From positions 124,001 to 188,000 of the forward strand of contig CAWJLG010000009.1 of NCBI GenBank assembly GCA_963843595.1: a stretch of 64,000 nucleotides of DNA, in the 5' to 3' direction. A program made the translations under genes and the position numbers. Origin of the DNA: CAIWHR01 sp963843595. GTDB taxonomy: Bacteria; Pseudomonadota; Gammaproteobacteria; Burkholderiales; Casimicrobiaceae. The notes beneath the pieces are model-generated. The model searched no databases and had not been told where the DNA came from. It saw only the letters and a program-made list of their open reading frames with translations. This document shows, one piece after another, positions 25,948 through 35,121 of this stretch; position 1 is the stretch's first letter, and every line of letters starts with the position of its first letter.

Positions 25948-27403
25948 GTGAGTGCAGCCGCGACATCGCCGGATCGCTATACCCCCTCCCGCGTCGTGCG
26001 CGCGCGCGGCATGGTAATCGCGGCGGCCGAGCCCGCGGCCCGGGCCGGGGTCGCGCTGCTCGCCGAGGGAGGCAACGCCGCGGACGCGGCGGTCGCCACG
26101 GCGGCGATGCTCGGCGTCGTCGACCCCCAGAACTGCGGCATCGGCGGTTACGGCGGCTTCGCCGTCGTCGACGACGGGCGCGCGCCGCCGCGGCAGATCG
26201 CGTTCAATACGACGGTGCCACAGGCGTTCGACCCCGCGACGCCGCCGTCGGTGCGTCGTCCGGGCAGCCTCGTTTCGCCGCCCGCGGTCATCCCGGGCCT
26301 CGCCCTGGTGCATCGCGCCTTCGGCCGCCTGCCGTGGTCCGACTGCTGGGCGCCGGCGATCGCGGCCGCGCGCGAGGGCATTGCCGTCGGCCGCGATCTC
26401 GCCGTCGCGCTGCGCTGGGCACGCGAGCGGCATCGCGGACTGAACACGGCGTTTCGCGCGACGTTCCTGCCCGGGGACGCCGAACCGACCGAGGGCCAGC
26501 GACTGATCCAGCCCGACCTCGCGCAGTCGCTCCAGGCAGTCGCCGCAGAGGCCGGCAACGCCCTGCGACAAGGCGCACTTCCGCAGGCCCTCGTCGCCAC
26601 GGTCCGGGCGACCGGCGGCGTCCTCGACCATGGCGATCTCGCGGCGCTGGACGCGCGGGTCGGAGCCGCCGAGGAGATCGCATTTGGCAGCGCACGCGTG
26701 TACACGCCGGACCGCGAGGAAAGCGGCGGCGCGATCCTGCTCGACGCGCTGGCGGAACTCGCCGCGCACCCACCCGGCCCCGCGCGCGGCGAGGACTACG
26801 TCCGTCGGATCGGGAGTGCGCTCGCCAGGGCGTGGGCACGCCGCGATGCCGAGTACGCGCTCCTTGCGCCGTCCGGCAGCCAGACGACCCATCTGTGCAC
26901 GGCGGACCGGGACGGCATGCTGGTCGCGCTGACCTTCACGCACGGCCCGACGTGGTTCGGTTCGGGGCTCGTCGCCGAGGGGACGGGCGTCGTGCTGAAC
27001 GGCGGCACGCGGCTGTTCGTGCGCCGGCGATCGGACGGTCGCTGTCTCGCGCAGACCAACCTTACGCCGACGATCCTGCACGACGGCGCGGACCGCTACG
27101 CGCTCGGCACGCCGGGGGCGCGCCGCATCCCGGCTGTCGTGCTTCAGCTCGTGCTCGACCTCGCCCGTTACCGCGTGCCGCTCGCGGAGGCGCTCGCCGC
27201 CGCAAGGCTGTCGGCATCGGCCGCCGGCACGCTCGACGGCGAGGCGCCGCTGGTGGCGGCCTTCCCCCACCTCCACATCGAAGACCGTCGTGGCCCGCGA
27301 CTATTACGGGCCCGCCGGAGCCCTGCGGCGGCGCGACGCCACCATCGAAGGCACGACCGATCCCCGCTTTGCCGGCGCGTGCGTCGCGCACGAGCCGCTT
27401 TGA
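25948..27403 (+). pseudogene. gamma-glutamyltranspeptidase-family amidohydrolase, frameshifted near its end
   Basis: Ntn-hydrolase of the GGT superfamily, ~485 aa. N-terminal ALLAEGGNAADAAVAT and IGGYGGFAV are classical. The autoprocessing and nucleophile threonine is in SQTTHLCTADRDG, and LNGGTRLF follows. The original frame loses similarity after PHLHIED (27285). The +1 frame gives VVARDYYGPAGALRRRD, EGTTDPRFAG and stops at 27401-27403, two bases before the next ATG. A C5 run (27264-27268) is one possible site of the extra base. It lacks an obvious signal peptide, so a cytoplasmic amide hydrolase such as an oxamate-type amidohydrolase is as likely as a transpeptidase. Confidence 0.78.
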
Positions 27404-27404
27404 C

Positions 27405-28658
27405 ATGGAAGACGCGATGGAACTGAACGAGGACGAGCGCACGATGCTCGCGGGGGGGCGCGGCGAGGCGGTGCGGCAGGCGATCGCCTACCAGATCGAG
27501 GTGGGGCGGTTCTTCGGGGCGAAGCGGTTCGTGCCGGTCACCAACGTGCACATGATGGGCGACATCGAGGTGATGGGCGACACCGGACTCCGCTGGCTGC
27601 GCGAGCAGGTCGCGCTTGGGGCCCGGACCGTGACTGCGACGACGACCAACGCGCGCTGCATCGACTTCGACCACTGTCAGCGATTGGGGCAGGACGACGG
27701 CGAGGCCGCCAAGGAGCGCGAGGTGATCGGCTGTCTGCGCCGGATGGACATCCTGACCACCGACACGTGCATCAACTACCAGACCGTCTACCAGCCGCAT
27801 CTGGGCGAGCACGTCGCCTGGGGGGACACGGGGACGGTGATCTACGCGAACTCGGTCTTCGGCGCGCGCTCGAACTTCGAGTCGGGCCCCGCCGCGTTGG
27901 CCGCCGCGCTGACGGGCCGCACGCCCGAGTACGGATTCCACCTCGACCAGCACAGGCGGGGCAGTATCGCGGTGCGTCTCGCGGCGCCGCTCGATGACCT
28001 CGCCGACTGGGGTGCGGTGGGCAAGCTCGTGGGTGAGTTCCGGCAGAACTATTTCGCAGTGCCGGTCTTCCACGGCTTCGCGCGAACGCCGATGGCCGAC
28101 GAGCTGAAGCACCTCGGCGCCGCGCTCGCGAGCTACGGCTCGATGGGGATGTTCCACTTCGTCGGCGTGACGCCGGAGGCGCCGTCGCTCGCGGCGGCGC
28201 TCGGCGGCACGACGCCTTCCGCGGAGCTGGTCGTCGACGAGGCGGCGCTCGACCGCGTCTACCGGGGCTACTCCCTCGGCAACGGCGACGCCCGGCTCGT
28301 CGTCTTCTCGGGGCCGCAACAGTCGCTGTTCGAAATGAAGGAGCTCGCTCGCCTGTTCGGCGGACGCAAGCTTGCCGCCGGCACGACGTGCTTCGTCACC
28401 ACCAACGCGGGCGTGCTCGCCCAGTCGCGACGCCTGGGCTACGCGGACGTGCTGGAGCGCGCCGGCATCACGATCCTCGAGGGCGTGTGCTTCTACATCC
28501 TGCAGAACCTGTCGGCGCTTCGCGTCGCGAACGGCTGGACCAACATGATCTCGAACTCGGCCAAGATCGTGAACATCATCGGCGCGCACCGCTTCAACAC
28601 GATCCTGCGCCGCACCGCGGACTGCGTCGACATCGCCTGCACGGGGAGGCTCGCGTGA
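27405..28658 (+). CDS. aconitase X catalytic (large) subunit
   Basis: 417 aa of the AcnX/DUF521 family. Family features include VPVTNVHMMGDIEVMGDTG, TATTTNARCID, TDTCINYQTVYQP, GDTGTVIYANSVFGARSNFES and GGRKLAAGTTCFVTTN. Cysteines at TDTC (near 122), TTC and EGVC are candidate Fe-S ligands. Known members dehydrate cis-3-hydroxy-L-proline (bacteria) or mevalonate 5-phosphate (archaea). The substrate here is open. ATG 27405 starts just after the stop of the restored amidohydrolase. Its last four bases (GTGA) overlap the small-subunit start. Confidence 0.88.
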   Translation: MEDAMELNEDERTMLAGGRGEAVRQAIAYQIEVGRFFGAKRFVPVTNVHMMGDIEVMGDTGLRWLREQVALGARTVTATTTNARCIDFDHCQRLGQDDGEAAKEREVIGCLRRMDILTTDTCINYQTVYQPHLGEHVAWGDTGTVIYANSVFGARSNFESGPAALAAALTGRTPEYGFHLDQHRRGSIAVRLAAPLDDLADWGAVGKLVGEFRQNYFAVPVFHGFARTPMADELKHLGAALASYGSMGMFHFVGVTPEAPSLAAALGGTTPSAELVVDEAALDRVYRGYSLGNGDARLVVFSGPQQSLFEMKELARLFGGRKLAAGTTCFVTTNAGVLAQSRRLGYADVLERAGITILEGVCFYILQNLSALRVANGWTNMISNSAKIVNIIGAHRFNTILRRTADCVDIACTGRLA

Positions 28659-29077
28659 GCGCCGGCACCGTGCTCCGCGTCAGGCGAGCGTTCGGCCCCG
28701 TCGTCGAGGGCGAGGCGCTCGTCTCCGAGGAGGGTTTCTCCCCGCGCTACGATCTCGACCGCTGGTCGGGTGTCATCACCAAGCCGGGGCACCGCCTCGA
28801 GGGGCAGAGCATCGTCGACCGCATCTGCTTCTTCCCGACGGCGAAGGGCGGCATCGCCGCCGGCTGGGCGTTCAACGACCTCAAGGGCAAGCAGATCGCC
28901 CCGCGCGCGCTGCTGTTCGGCGTGACGAACCCGGTGATGGTGCAGGGCGCGGTATTCGCCGGCGTCACGATCACCGAAGGCTGGGAGCCGTCGCCCGACG
29001 GCCTCGTGCGCACCGGCGACTGGGTCCGCGTGGACCCGCAGGCCCGCACGATCACCGTCCTGAGGACTGCCACATGA
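28655..29077 (+). CDS. aconitase X small (swivelling-domain, DUF126) subunit
   Basis: 140 aa from GTG 28655, overlapping the large subunit by 4 bp. It is a beta-barrel swivelling domain: VRRAFGPVVEGEALVSEEG, GWAFNDLKGKQIAPRALLFG. It closes over the active site of the large subunit. In most DUF126 proteins I know, the turn after the strand reads G-K/R-G-S and supplies a serine. Here it is TAKGGIAAG without serine, so the substrate or mechanism may differ. It ends in an ATGA overlap with the carboxyltransferase gene. Confidence 0.83.
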   Translation: MSAGTVLRVRRAFGPVVEGEALVSEEGFSPRYDLDRWSGVITKPGHRLEGQSIVDRICFFPTAKGGIAAGWAFNDLKGKQIAPRALLFGVTNPVMVQGAVFAGVTITEGWEPSPDGLVRTGDWVRVDPQARTITVLRTAT

Positions 29078-30567
29078 GCGCTTCCCCTTCCGCGCAAGAC
29101 CCCGCATCCCGCCGGGAGATCCGCGTCATCGACACGACGCTGCGCGACGCGCACCAGTGCCTGTGGGCGACCCGGATGCGCACCGCGCACATGCTGCCGG
29201 TGCTCGACAAGTTCGACCGCGTGGGGTACGAGTCCGTCGACCTGATGGGGACGATCCAGTTCGACGTCTGCGTCCGCTACCTGAAGGAGGACCCGTGGGA
29301 GCGGGTGCGGCTCGTGCACCGCGGCGCCCCGCACACGCGGTTCCGCTCGCTGATCCGCAGCAAGAGCATCGTCGCCTTCGACTTCCTGCCCGACGACGTC
29401 GTCGACCTGTGGGTCGACCGTCTCTACGCGAACGGCTTCCGCGTGATCGGCGCCTTCGACGGCCTGAACGACGTCGACAACATCGTGCCCAGCCTCGTGC
29501 GGGCCAAGGCGCACGGCGCCTACACGTTCGGCGCGCTGTCGTTCTGCGAGAGCCCTGTCCACACCGACGAGCTCTACGTCCGCACGGCGAAGGCGCTGAT
29601 CGAGCGCGCGAACGTCGACGCGATCATGCTGAAGGACGCCGGGGGGCTGCTCACCGTCGACCGCATCCGCACGCTCGCGCCGGCGCTGCACGCGGTCGTC
29701 GGGAAGCGCCCGCTCGAGCTGCACAGCCACTGCCTCACCGGCCTCGCCCCGCTCGTCTATCTCGAGGGCGCGAAGCTCGGCTTCGACCAGCTGCACCTGT
29801 CGATCAAGCCGCTGGCGAACGGCGCCGCGCAGCCCGCCGTGCAGACGGTCGCGCGCAACCTGCGCGCGCAGGGGTTCGACGTCAACGTCGACGACAGGCT
29901 GATCGACGAGATCGGCGAGCACTTACTGGGGATCGCGGAGCGCGAGGGCAAACCGGTCGGCGTGCCTGCCGAGTACGACGCGTTCCACTACGAGCACCAG
30001 ATCCCGGGCGGGATGCTCAGCAACTTCCGCTCGCAGCTTGCCCAGGCCGGGCTCTCGGACCGCTACCAGGCGCTCCTCGAGGAGTGCGCGCGCGTGCGGC
30101 GCGAGCTCGCCTGGCCGATCATGATCACGCCGTTCTCGCAGTTCGTCGGCACGCAGGCGGTGCTGAACGTCGTGCACGGCGAGCGCTATCGCGTGGTGCC
30201 CAACGAGGTCAAGAAGTACGTGCTGGGCTACTACGGGCGACTGCTGGCACCGGTCGATCCGGAGGCCCTCGACCGCATTGTCGAGAACGGTTCGAAGACG
30301 ATCGCGATGAAACCCGAGCCGCTCGCCCCGGCGGTGGACGGGCTTCGCGCAAAGTACCCCTCCGCGAACGACGACGAGCGCCTGCTGCGCTTCATGCTCG
30401 CGGGCAACCAGGTGGACGAGATGCTCGCGGCGCGCGCCGCCGGCGCCCCCGACCACTTCGCGTCCGGGTCGCCCGTCGTCGACCTCGTCCGCGAGCTCAC
30501 CCGCCTCAAGCGTCCCGGCCGCATCCACATCCGCAAGCGCGATCTCGACATCGTGCTCGGCAGCTGA
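29074..30567 (+). CDS. biotin-dependent carboxyltransferase subunit (OadA / transcarboxylase 5S type)
   Basis: 497 aa. An HMGL-like TIM barrel spans ~15-290, with the metal/substrate motif DTTLRDAHQCLWATRMRT and the lysine loop IMLKDAGGLL. A PYC_OADA C-terminal domain spans ~310-480 (PGGMLSNFRSQL, MITPFSQFVGTQA). Family members carboxylate pyruvate or decarboxylate oxaloacetate using carboxybiotin. The usual HTHDT/HSHAT-like metal site reads HSHCLTG here and the usual KDMAG reads KDAGG, so a different ketone or oxo acid is plausible. It has no fused biotin domain. The carrier and biotin carboxylase are the next two genes. Confidence 0.88.
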   Translation: MSASPSAQDPASRREIRVIDTTLRDAHQCLWATRMRTAHMLPVLDKFDRVGYESVDLMGTIQFDVCVRYLKEDPWERVRLVHRGAPHTRFRSLIRSKSIVAFDFLPDDVVDLWVDRLYANGFRVIGAFDGLNDVDNIVPSLVRAKAHGAYTFGALSFCESPVHTDELYVRTAKALIERANVDAIMLKDAGGLLTVDRIRTLAPALHAVVGKRPLELHSHCLTGLAPLVYLEGAKLGFDQLHLSIKPLANGAAQPAVQTVARNLRAQGFDVNVDDRLIDEIGEHLLGIAEREGKPVGVPAEYDAFHYEHQIPGGMLSNFRSQLAQAGLSDRYQALLEECARVRRELAWPIMITPFSQFVGTQAVLNVVHGERYRVVPNEVKKYVLGYYGRLLAPVDPEALDRIVENGSKTIAMKPEPLAPAVDGLRAKYPSANDDERLLRFMLAGNQVDEMLAARAAGAPDHFASGSPVVDLVRELTRLKRPGRIHIRKRDLDIVLGS

Positions 30568-30596
30568 CCCGACAGAACCCGACCCGACCGCCCCCG

Positions 30597-31121
30597 ATGA
30601 GCCATCACGCCCTCACCGACGCCGACGTCCAGGCGATCCTCAAGCTCCTGACCGCCGCGGACCATCTCAATGAGTTCCGCATTCGCTACGGCGACATCGA
30701 GATCGCGTACTCGCGCGACGGCGGCGCGACGACGCTGCTGCCGGCAGCCGCCACTGCTGGCGGTGCGGCGCCTGCGCCGACGGCAGGCGCTGCCGTACCC
30801 ACCGCGGCGCCGGCGCGATCCCCGGCCACCTCGCCCGCCGCGGCACCCGCGCCGACGCCCCCGGCAACGGTGGCCGGCGGCGTGCCCGTCACTTCGCCGA
30901 TGTTCGGCACGTTCTACCGTGCGCCCGCGCCGGGAGCCACGCCGTTCGTCGACGTGGGCCAGCACGTCGAGGCGGACAGCGTGGTCTGCATCATCGAGGT
31001 GATGAAGCTCATGAACTCGATCACGGCGGGCGTACGCGGGACGGTGCGCCAGATCCTCGTCGCCGACAGCCAGGCGGTCCAGCTGGGACAACCGCTCGTC
31101 GTCATCGAGCCCGACGCCTGA
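30597..31121 (+). CDS. biotin carboxyl carrier protein
   Basis: 174 aa. A short N-terminal helical region (residues 1-45, DADVQAILKLLTAADHLNEF) is followed by an Ala/Pro linker (46-95). A C-terminal biotinyl domain (97-174) carries EVMKLMN with the biotinylated lysine near residue 137. The architecture is AccB-like but the gene sits between an OadA-type carboxyltransferase and a biotin carboxylase, so it serves that complex. Biotin would be attached by the BirA encoded at 517-1521. Confidence 0.9.
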   Translation: MSHHALTDADVQAILKLLTAADHLNEFRIRYGDIEIAYSRDGGATTLLPAAATAGGAAPAPTAGAAVPTAAPARSPATSPAAAPAPTPPATVAGGVPVTSPMFGTFYRAPAPGATPFVDVGQHVEADSVVCIIEVMKLMNSITAGVRGTVRQILVADSQAVQLGQPLVVIEPDA

Positions 31122-31132
31122 GTCATCGGCCC

Positions 31133-32488
31133 ATGACCCACAGGCGAATCCGGCGCGTGCTCGTCGCCAACCGCGGCGAGATCGCACTGCGCGTCATTCG
31201 GGCATGCCGCGAGCGCGGCATCGAGACGGTGGCGATCGCGTCCGAGGCGGACGTGGACTCGCTGCCGGTGCGCGCCGCCGACCACTCGATCTGCCTCGGG
31301 AAGCCGCCCGCGGCGCAGAGCTACCTCAACGGCCGCGGCATCGTCGCGGCGGCCGTCGCCTTCGGCGTGGACGCGATCCATCCGGGCTACGGGTTCCTGT
31401 CGGAGAAGGCCGCCTTTGCGGCGCTGTGCGAGGAGGCGGGGATCACGTTCATCGGCCCGACGCCGCAGGTCATCCGGGCGATGGGCGACAAGATCGAGGC
31501 GAAACGCTGCGCGCGCGTGGCCGGCGTGCCCACCACACCCGGCTCCGACGGCGCGGTCGGCGACGCCGGGGACGCGGCGCGCGTGGCGCGCGAGATCGGC
31601 TTTCCGGTGCTGCTCAAGGCGGCGGCCGGAGGCGGCGGCCGCGGCATGCGCATCGTCGAGCGCGGCGAGGACCTCGAGCGCCTGCTGAACGAGGCGATGG
31701 GCGAAGCCGCCGCGGCGTTCGGCGATCCCGCCATCTACGTCGAGAAGTACCTGCCCAACGTCCGGCACATCGAGATCCAGGTGATGGGCGACGGCAAGCA
31801 GGCGTTGCACCTCGGCGAGCGCGACTGCTCGACGCAGCGGCGCAACCAGAAGCTGGTCGAGGAATCGCCGTCGCCGGTGCTCGACGACACGCAGCGCAGC
31901 CGGATCGCCGAGTCCGCGGTCCGCCTGTGCGAGCACGTCGGCTATCGCAGCGCGGGCACCGTCGAGTACATCCTCGACCAGGACAGCGGCGAGTTCTACT
32001 TCATGGAGATGAACACGCGCATCCAGGTCGAGCACCCGGTCACCGAGATGGTGACGGGCGTCGACCTCATCGGCTGGCAGCTCGAGCTCGCCGAAGGTGC
32101 CACCCTGTCGCCGTCGCAGCAGGCGATCACGGGCTCGGGGCACGCGATCGAGTGCCGCATCAACGCCGAGGCGCACGATCGCGGCTTCGCGCCGTCGCCG
32201 GGGCGGATCACCCGCTTCGTGCTGCCGGGCGGCCCGGGCGTGCGCGTGGACACGCACGTCGAGCCGGGCTACGTCGTTCCGCCGTGGTACGACTCGATGA
32301 TCGCCAAGGTCATCTGCTGGGGCCGAGACCGCGAGGAGGCGCTGCGCCGGATGCAGCGCGCGCTGGGCGAGATGCAGGTCGAGGGGATCACCACGACGAT
32401 CCCGTTCCATCGCGAGTTGCTGCAGCACGAGAGCTTCCGGGCCGGGCGCATCAACACCCGCTTCGTTCACGACATCCTCGGATACTGA
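31133..32488 (+). CDS. biotin carboxylase subunit (AccC-like)
   Basis: 451 aa, full length for the family. RRVLVANRGEIALRVIRACRE starts the preATP-grasp domain. KAAAGGGGRGMRIV is the glycine-rich ATP loop. EMNTRIQVEHPVTEM and HAIECRINAE carry catalytic residues. It carboxylates the biotin carrier encoded 11 bp upstream using ATP and bicarbonate. Its location in a catabolic operon, with no acetyl-CoA carboxyltransferase genes, indicates it is dedicated to the neighbouring OadA-type carboxyltransferase rather than to fatty acid synthesis. Confidence 0.93.
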   Translation: MTHRRIRRVLVANRGEIALRVIRACRERGIETVAIASEADVDSLPVRAADHSICLGKPPAAQSYLNGRGIVAAAVAFGVDAIHPGYGFLSEKAAFAALCEEAGITFIGPTPQVIRAMGDKIEAKRCARVAGVPTTPGSDGAVGDAGDAARVAREIGFPVLLKAAAGGGGRGMRIVERGEDLERLLNEAMGEAAAAFGDPAIYVEKYLPNVRHIEIQVMGDGKQALHLGERDCSTQRRNQKLVEESPSPVLDDTQRSRIAESAVRLCEHVGYRSAGTVEYILDQDSGEFYFMEMNTRIQVEHPVTEMVTGVDLIGWQLELAEGATLSPSQQAITGSGHAIECRINAEAHDRGFAPSPGRITRFVLPGGPGVRVDTHVEPGYVVPPWYDSMIAKVICWGRDREEALRRMQRALGEMQVEGITTTIPFHRELLQHESFRAGRINTRFVHDILGY

Positions 32489-32508
32489 CCCGCCACGGAG
32501 TCCATCGC

Positions 32509-33408
32509 ATGGCCGAACCCGTCATCGTCACCTGCGCCGTCACCGGCGGCGCGCCGACCGCCGGCAAGTATCCCGCGGTCCCCGTCACGCCCGAGCAGAT
32601 CGCCAACGCCGTGATCGAGGCACGGAATGCGGGCGCCGCCGTCGCGCACATCCACGTGCGGGATCCGCGCACCGGCCTCGCGAGCAGTGACGTCGCGCTC
32701 TACCGCGAGGTCGTCGAGCGCGTGCGCGGCGCGCGCTGCGACATCCTCATCAACCTGACCACGGGCCCGGGCTCGCGCTTCATCCCGAGCGACGACGACC
32801 CGCGCGTCGGCGGGCCGGGCACGACGATGCGGAAGCCGCTGGACCGCGTGCGGCACGTCGTCGAGCTCTTGCCGGACATCTGCAGCCTCGACGTCGGGTC
32901 GATGAACTTCGGGGAGACGGGCTTCGTCAACACTCCCGCTCACCTGCGCGTGATGGCGAAGGCCATTGCGGACACGGGCGTCAAACCGGAGCTCGAGGTC
33001 TTCGAGCCCGGGCACATCATGCTCGCGCGCAAGCTGATCGAGGAGGGCGTGCTCGCGTCGCCGCCGCTGTTCCAGATATGCCTCGGCATTCCCTACGGCG
33101 CCCCGGCGACCAGCGAGAGCATGATGTTCATGAAGAGCCTCCTGCCTGCGGACGCGATGTGGGCGAGCTTCGGCATCTCGCGCGCCGAGTTCCCGATGGT
33201 GGCGCAGGCGGCGATCCTCGGCGGCCACGTGCGCGTCGGCCTCGAGGACAACCTGTACATCGAGCAGGGCGTGCTCGCGATGGGCAACGGTGTCCTCGTC
33301 GAGCGCGCCGTCGCGATCCTCCGCGCGATCGGCAAGGAGGCGGCCTCGCCCGAGGAGGCGCGGCGCATCCTCGGCCTGGGCGCACCGCGGGCGGCGAGGG
33401 TCGCATGA
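32509..33408 (+). CDS. beta-keto acid cleavage enzyme (BKACE, DUF849)
   Basis: 299 aa TIM-barrel zinc enzyme. VTCAVTGG, AHIHVRDP (the HxHxR zinc/substrate motif near residue 46), INLTTGPGS and PELEVFEPGH are typical. Founding member Kce cleaves 3-keto-5-aminohexanoate with acetyl-CoA to acetoacetate and an acyl-CoA. Paralogues act on different beta-keto acids. Placed after a carboxylase that could make a beta-keto acid, it is the probable last step of this operon. Its ATGA overlaps the permease start. Confidence 0.9.
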   Translation: MAEPVIVTCAVTGGAPTAGKYPAVPVTPEQIANAVIEARNAGAAVAHIHVRDPRTGLASSDVALYREVVERVRGARCDILINLTTGPGSRFIPSDDDPRVGGPGTTMRKPLDRVRHVVELLPDICSLDVGSMNFGETGFVNTPAHLRVMAKAIADTGVKPELEVFEPGHIMLARKLIEEGVLASPPLFQICLGIPYGAPATSESMMFMKSLLPADAMWASFGISRAEFPMVAQAAILGGHVRVGLEDNLYIEQGVLAMGNGVLVERAVAILRAIGKEAASPEEARRILGLGAPRAARVA

Positions 33409-34280
33409 CGCCCGACCTGCGCAGCGGCGACGTGCCGCCCGTTCCGGCTGCCGCCGAGACATCGCCGGCCGTCCCGCCGAAGGACGTGGGCGTCACTCGG
33501 CTGTTCCTGCATTCGCTGCAGCCGATCGGGTACAACCTCCTGTCGCTCGTCGTGTTCCTGATCGCGTGGCAGGTGCTGCACGTGCTCGCGAACTCGCCTT
33601 TCCTGCCAGGCCCGCTGCAGATCGCAACGGCGTTCGTCAACCTCGCCGAGAACGGCGACACGCAGGGCACGACGCTGCTCACGCACTCTTGGGCCAGCCT
33701 GCACCGCGTGCTCGCGGGGTTCGCGATCGGCACCGTCCTCGGCGTGCCGACCGGCCTGCTCATGGGCCTTTACCCGCGGTTCTACGCCGGGACGCGGTCC
33801 GTCGTCGAGCCGTTCCGCTTCATCCCGCCGATCGCATGGATCCCGCTGGCGATCATCCTGTTCTCGGGCCTCACGCGCTATGCGTTCCTGATCTTCCTTG
33901 GCGCGTTCTTCCCCGTCTTCACGGCCACCGCCGTGGGCGTCCAGCGGGTCGAGCCGCTGCACCGGAAGGTCGTGCGGGTCTACGGCGCGAGCAAGTTCTA
34001 CGTGCTGACCCACGTCGTGATTCCCACGGTTCTCCCCGACATCCTCGGCGGCATGCGCGTCGCGATGGGCGCCGCGTGGCTGACGATCGTCGCGGCCGAG
34101 CTGGCCGGCGGGACCAACGAGGGGCTCGGCCGCATGATGATCAACTACGCCGAACTCCTGAAGATCGCCGAGATCGTGGTCGGCATGATCATCATCGGCA
34201 CGATCGGATTCCTGCTGAACGAGGCGCTGCTGCTCGTCGAGAAGCGCCTGTTCCGCTGGCGCTGGCAGGTCACGCTGTAG
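33405..34280 (+). CDS. ABC transporter permease (SsuC/TauC family)
   Basis: 291 aa, six predicted membrane helices from residue ~38 onward. The EAA-type cytoplasmic loop is VYGASKFYVLTHVVIPTVLPDILGG, preceded by FRFIPPIAWIPLAIIL, characteristic of taurine/nitrate/sulfonate-type importers. The ~30-residue Pro/Ala N-terminal extension is not conserved. It is translationally coupled to BKACE and followed by its ATPase and binding protein. Confidence 0.9.
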   Translation: MTPDLRSGDVPPVPAAAETSPAVPPKDVGVTRLFLHSLQPIGYNLLSLVVFLIAWQVLHVLANSPFLPGPLQIATAFVNLAENGDTQGTTLLTHSWASLHRVLAGFAIGTVLGVPTGLLMGLYPRFYAGTRSVVEPFRFIPPIAWIPLAIILFSGLTRYAFLIFLGAFFPVFTATAVGVQRVEPLHRKVVRVYGASKFYVLTHVVIPTVLPDILGGMRVAMGAAWLTIVAAELAGGTNEGLGRMMINYAELLKIAEIVVGMIIIGTIGFLLNEALLLVEKRLFRWRWQVTL

Positions 34281-34289
34281 GGGGCGGCA

Positions 34290-35087
34290 ATGGATGTGAC
34301 GAAAGAAGCGCGGCTCAAGGTCGACGTCGATATCAGCCACGCGTACGGCGAGTCCCTGGTGCACGACGGCATCCGCTTCGGCGTGCGCGAGAACGAGTTC
34401 CTGTGCATCGGCGGACCTTCCGGGTGCGGCAAGACGACGCTGCTCGACATTCTCGCCGGCATCCTGCCGCCCTCGCGCGGCCGGGTGCTCCTCGACGGCA
34501 AGCCGGCGAACCCGAAGGTGCACAACATCTCGTTCGTGTTCCAGGAGCCGTCGACGCTGCCGTGGCTCACCGTCAAGGACAACATCGCGATCGGCCTCAA
34601 GATCAAGAAGCGGCCGGCCGACGAGATCGAGGCGAAGGTCGCGGAGATCACGGCCACCGTGGACCTCACCGGCTACGAGGGCTACTACCCGCACCAGATC
34701 TCGGGCGGGATGAAGCAGCGGGTGGCGATCGCGCGTGCGTTCGCCACGGACGCCGACCTGATCCTGATGGACGAGCCGTTCGTGAGCCTCGACCAGCCGA
34801 CGCGGGCGCGGATGCAGCAGGAGGTGCTCGACATCTGGCAGCGGTACCGGCGCACGGTCATCTTCGTCACGCACAACCTCGAGGAAGCCGTTTTCCTCGG
34901 CGACCGCGTGCTGATGCTGTCCGCGAAGCCTGCGCGTATCCTTGGCGACATCCGCGTCGAGCTGCCGCGCCCACGCGACCCGTTGAGCATGGCTTTCACC
35001 GAGGTGCGCGCGCGCTGCGCGCGCCTGCTGGACGAGGCGCATTCGAAGTCGTTTTCGGCCGCACCCGCGGTCGCCGCGCGACCCTGA
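34290..35087 (+). CDS. ABC transporter ATPase (TauB/SsuB family)
   Basis: 265 aa. Walker A GPSGCGKTTLLD (near residue 48), Q-loop FQEPSTLPWL, signature ISGGMKQRVAIARA and Walker B LILMDEPFVSLD are all intact, followed by the switch histidine in VTHNLEEA. It energises the permease encoded 9 bp upstream. A Walker A upstream segment (GIRFGVRENEFLCIG) is normal for the family. It has no extra regulatory domain. Confidence 0.92.
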   Translation: MDVTKEARLKVDVDISHAYGESLVHDGIRFGVRENEFLCIGGPSGCGKTTLLDILAGILPPSRGRVLLDGKPANPKVHNISFVFQEPSTLPWLTVKDNIAIGLKIKKRPADEIEAKVAEITATVDLTGYEGYYPHQISGGMKQRVAIARAFATDADLILMDEPFVSLDQPTRARMQQEVLDIWQRYRRTVIFVTHNLEEAVFLGDRVLMLSAKPARILGDIRVELPRPRDPLSMAFTEVRARCARLLDEAHSKSFSAAPAVAARP

Positions 35088-35121
35088 CCGGGCGCGCATC
35101 ACGTCGAAGAGGAGAAGCGTC

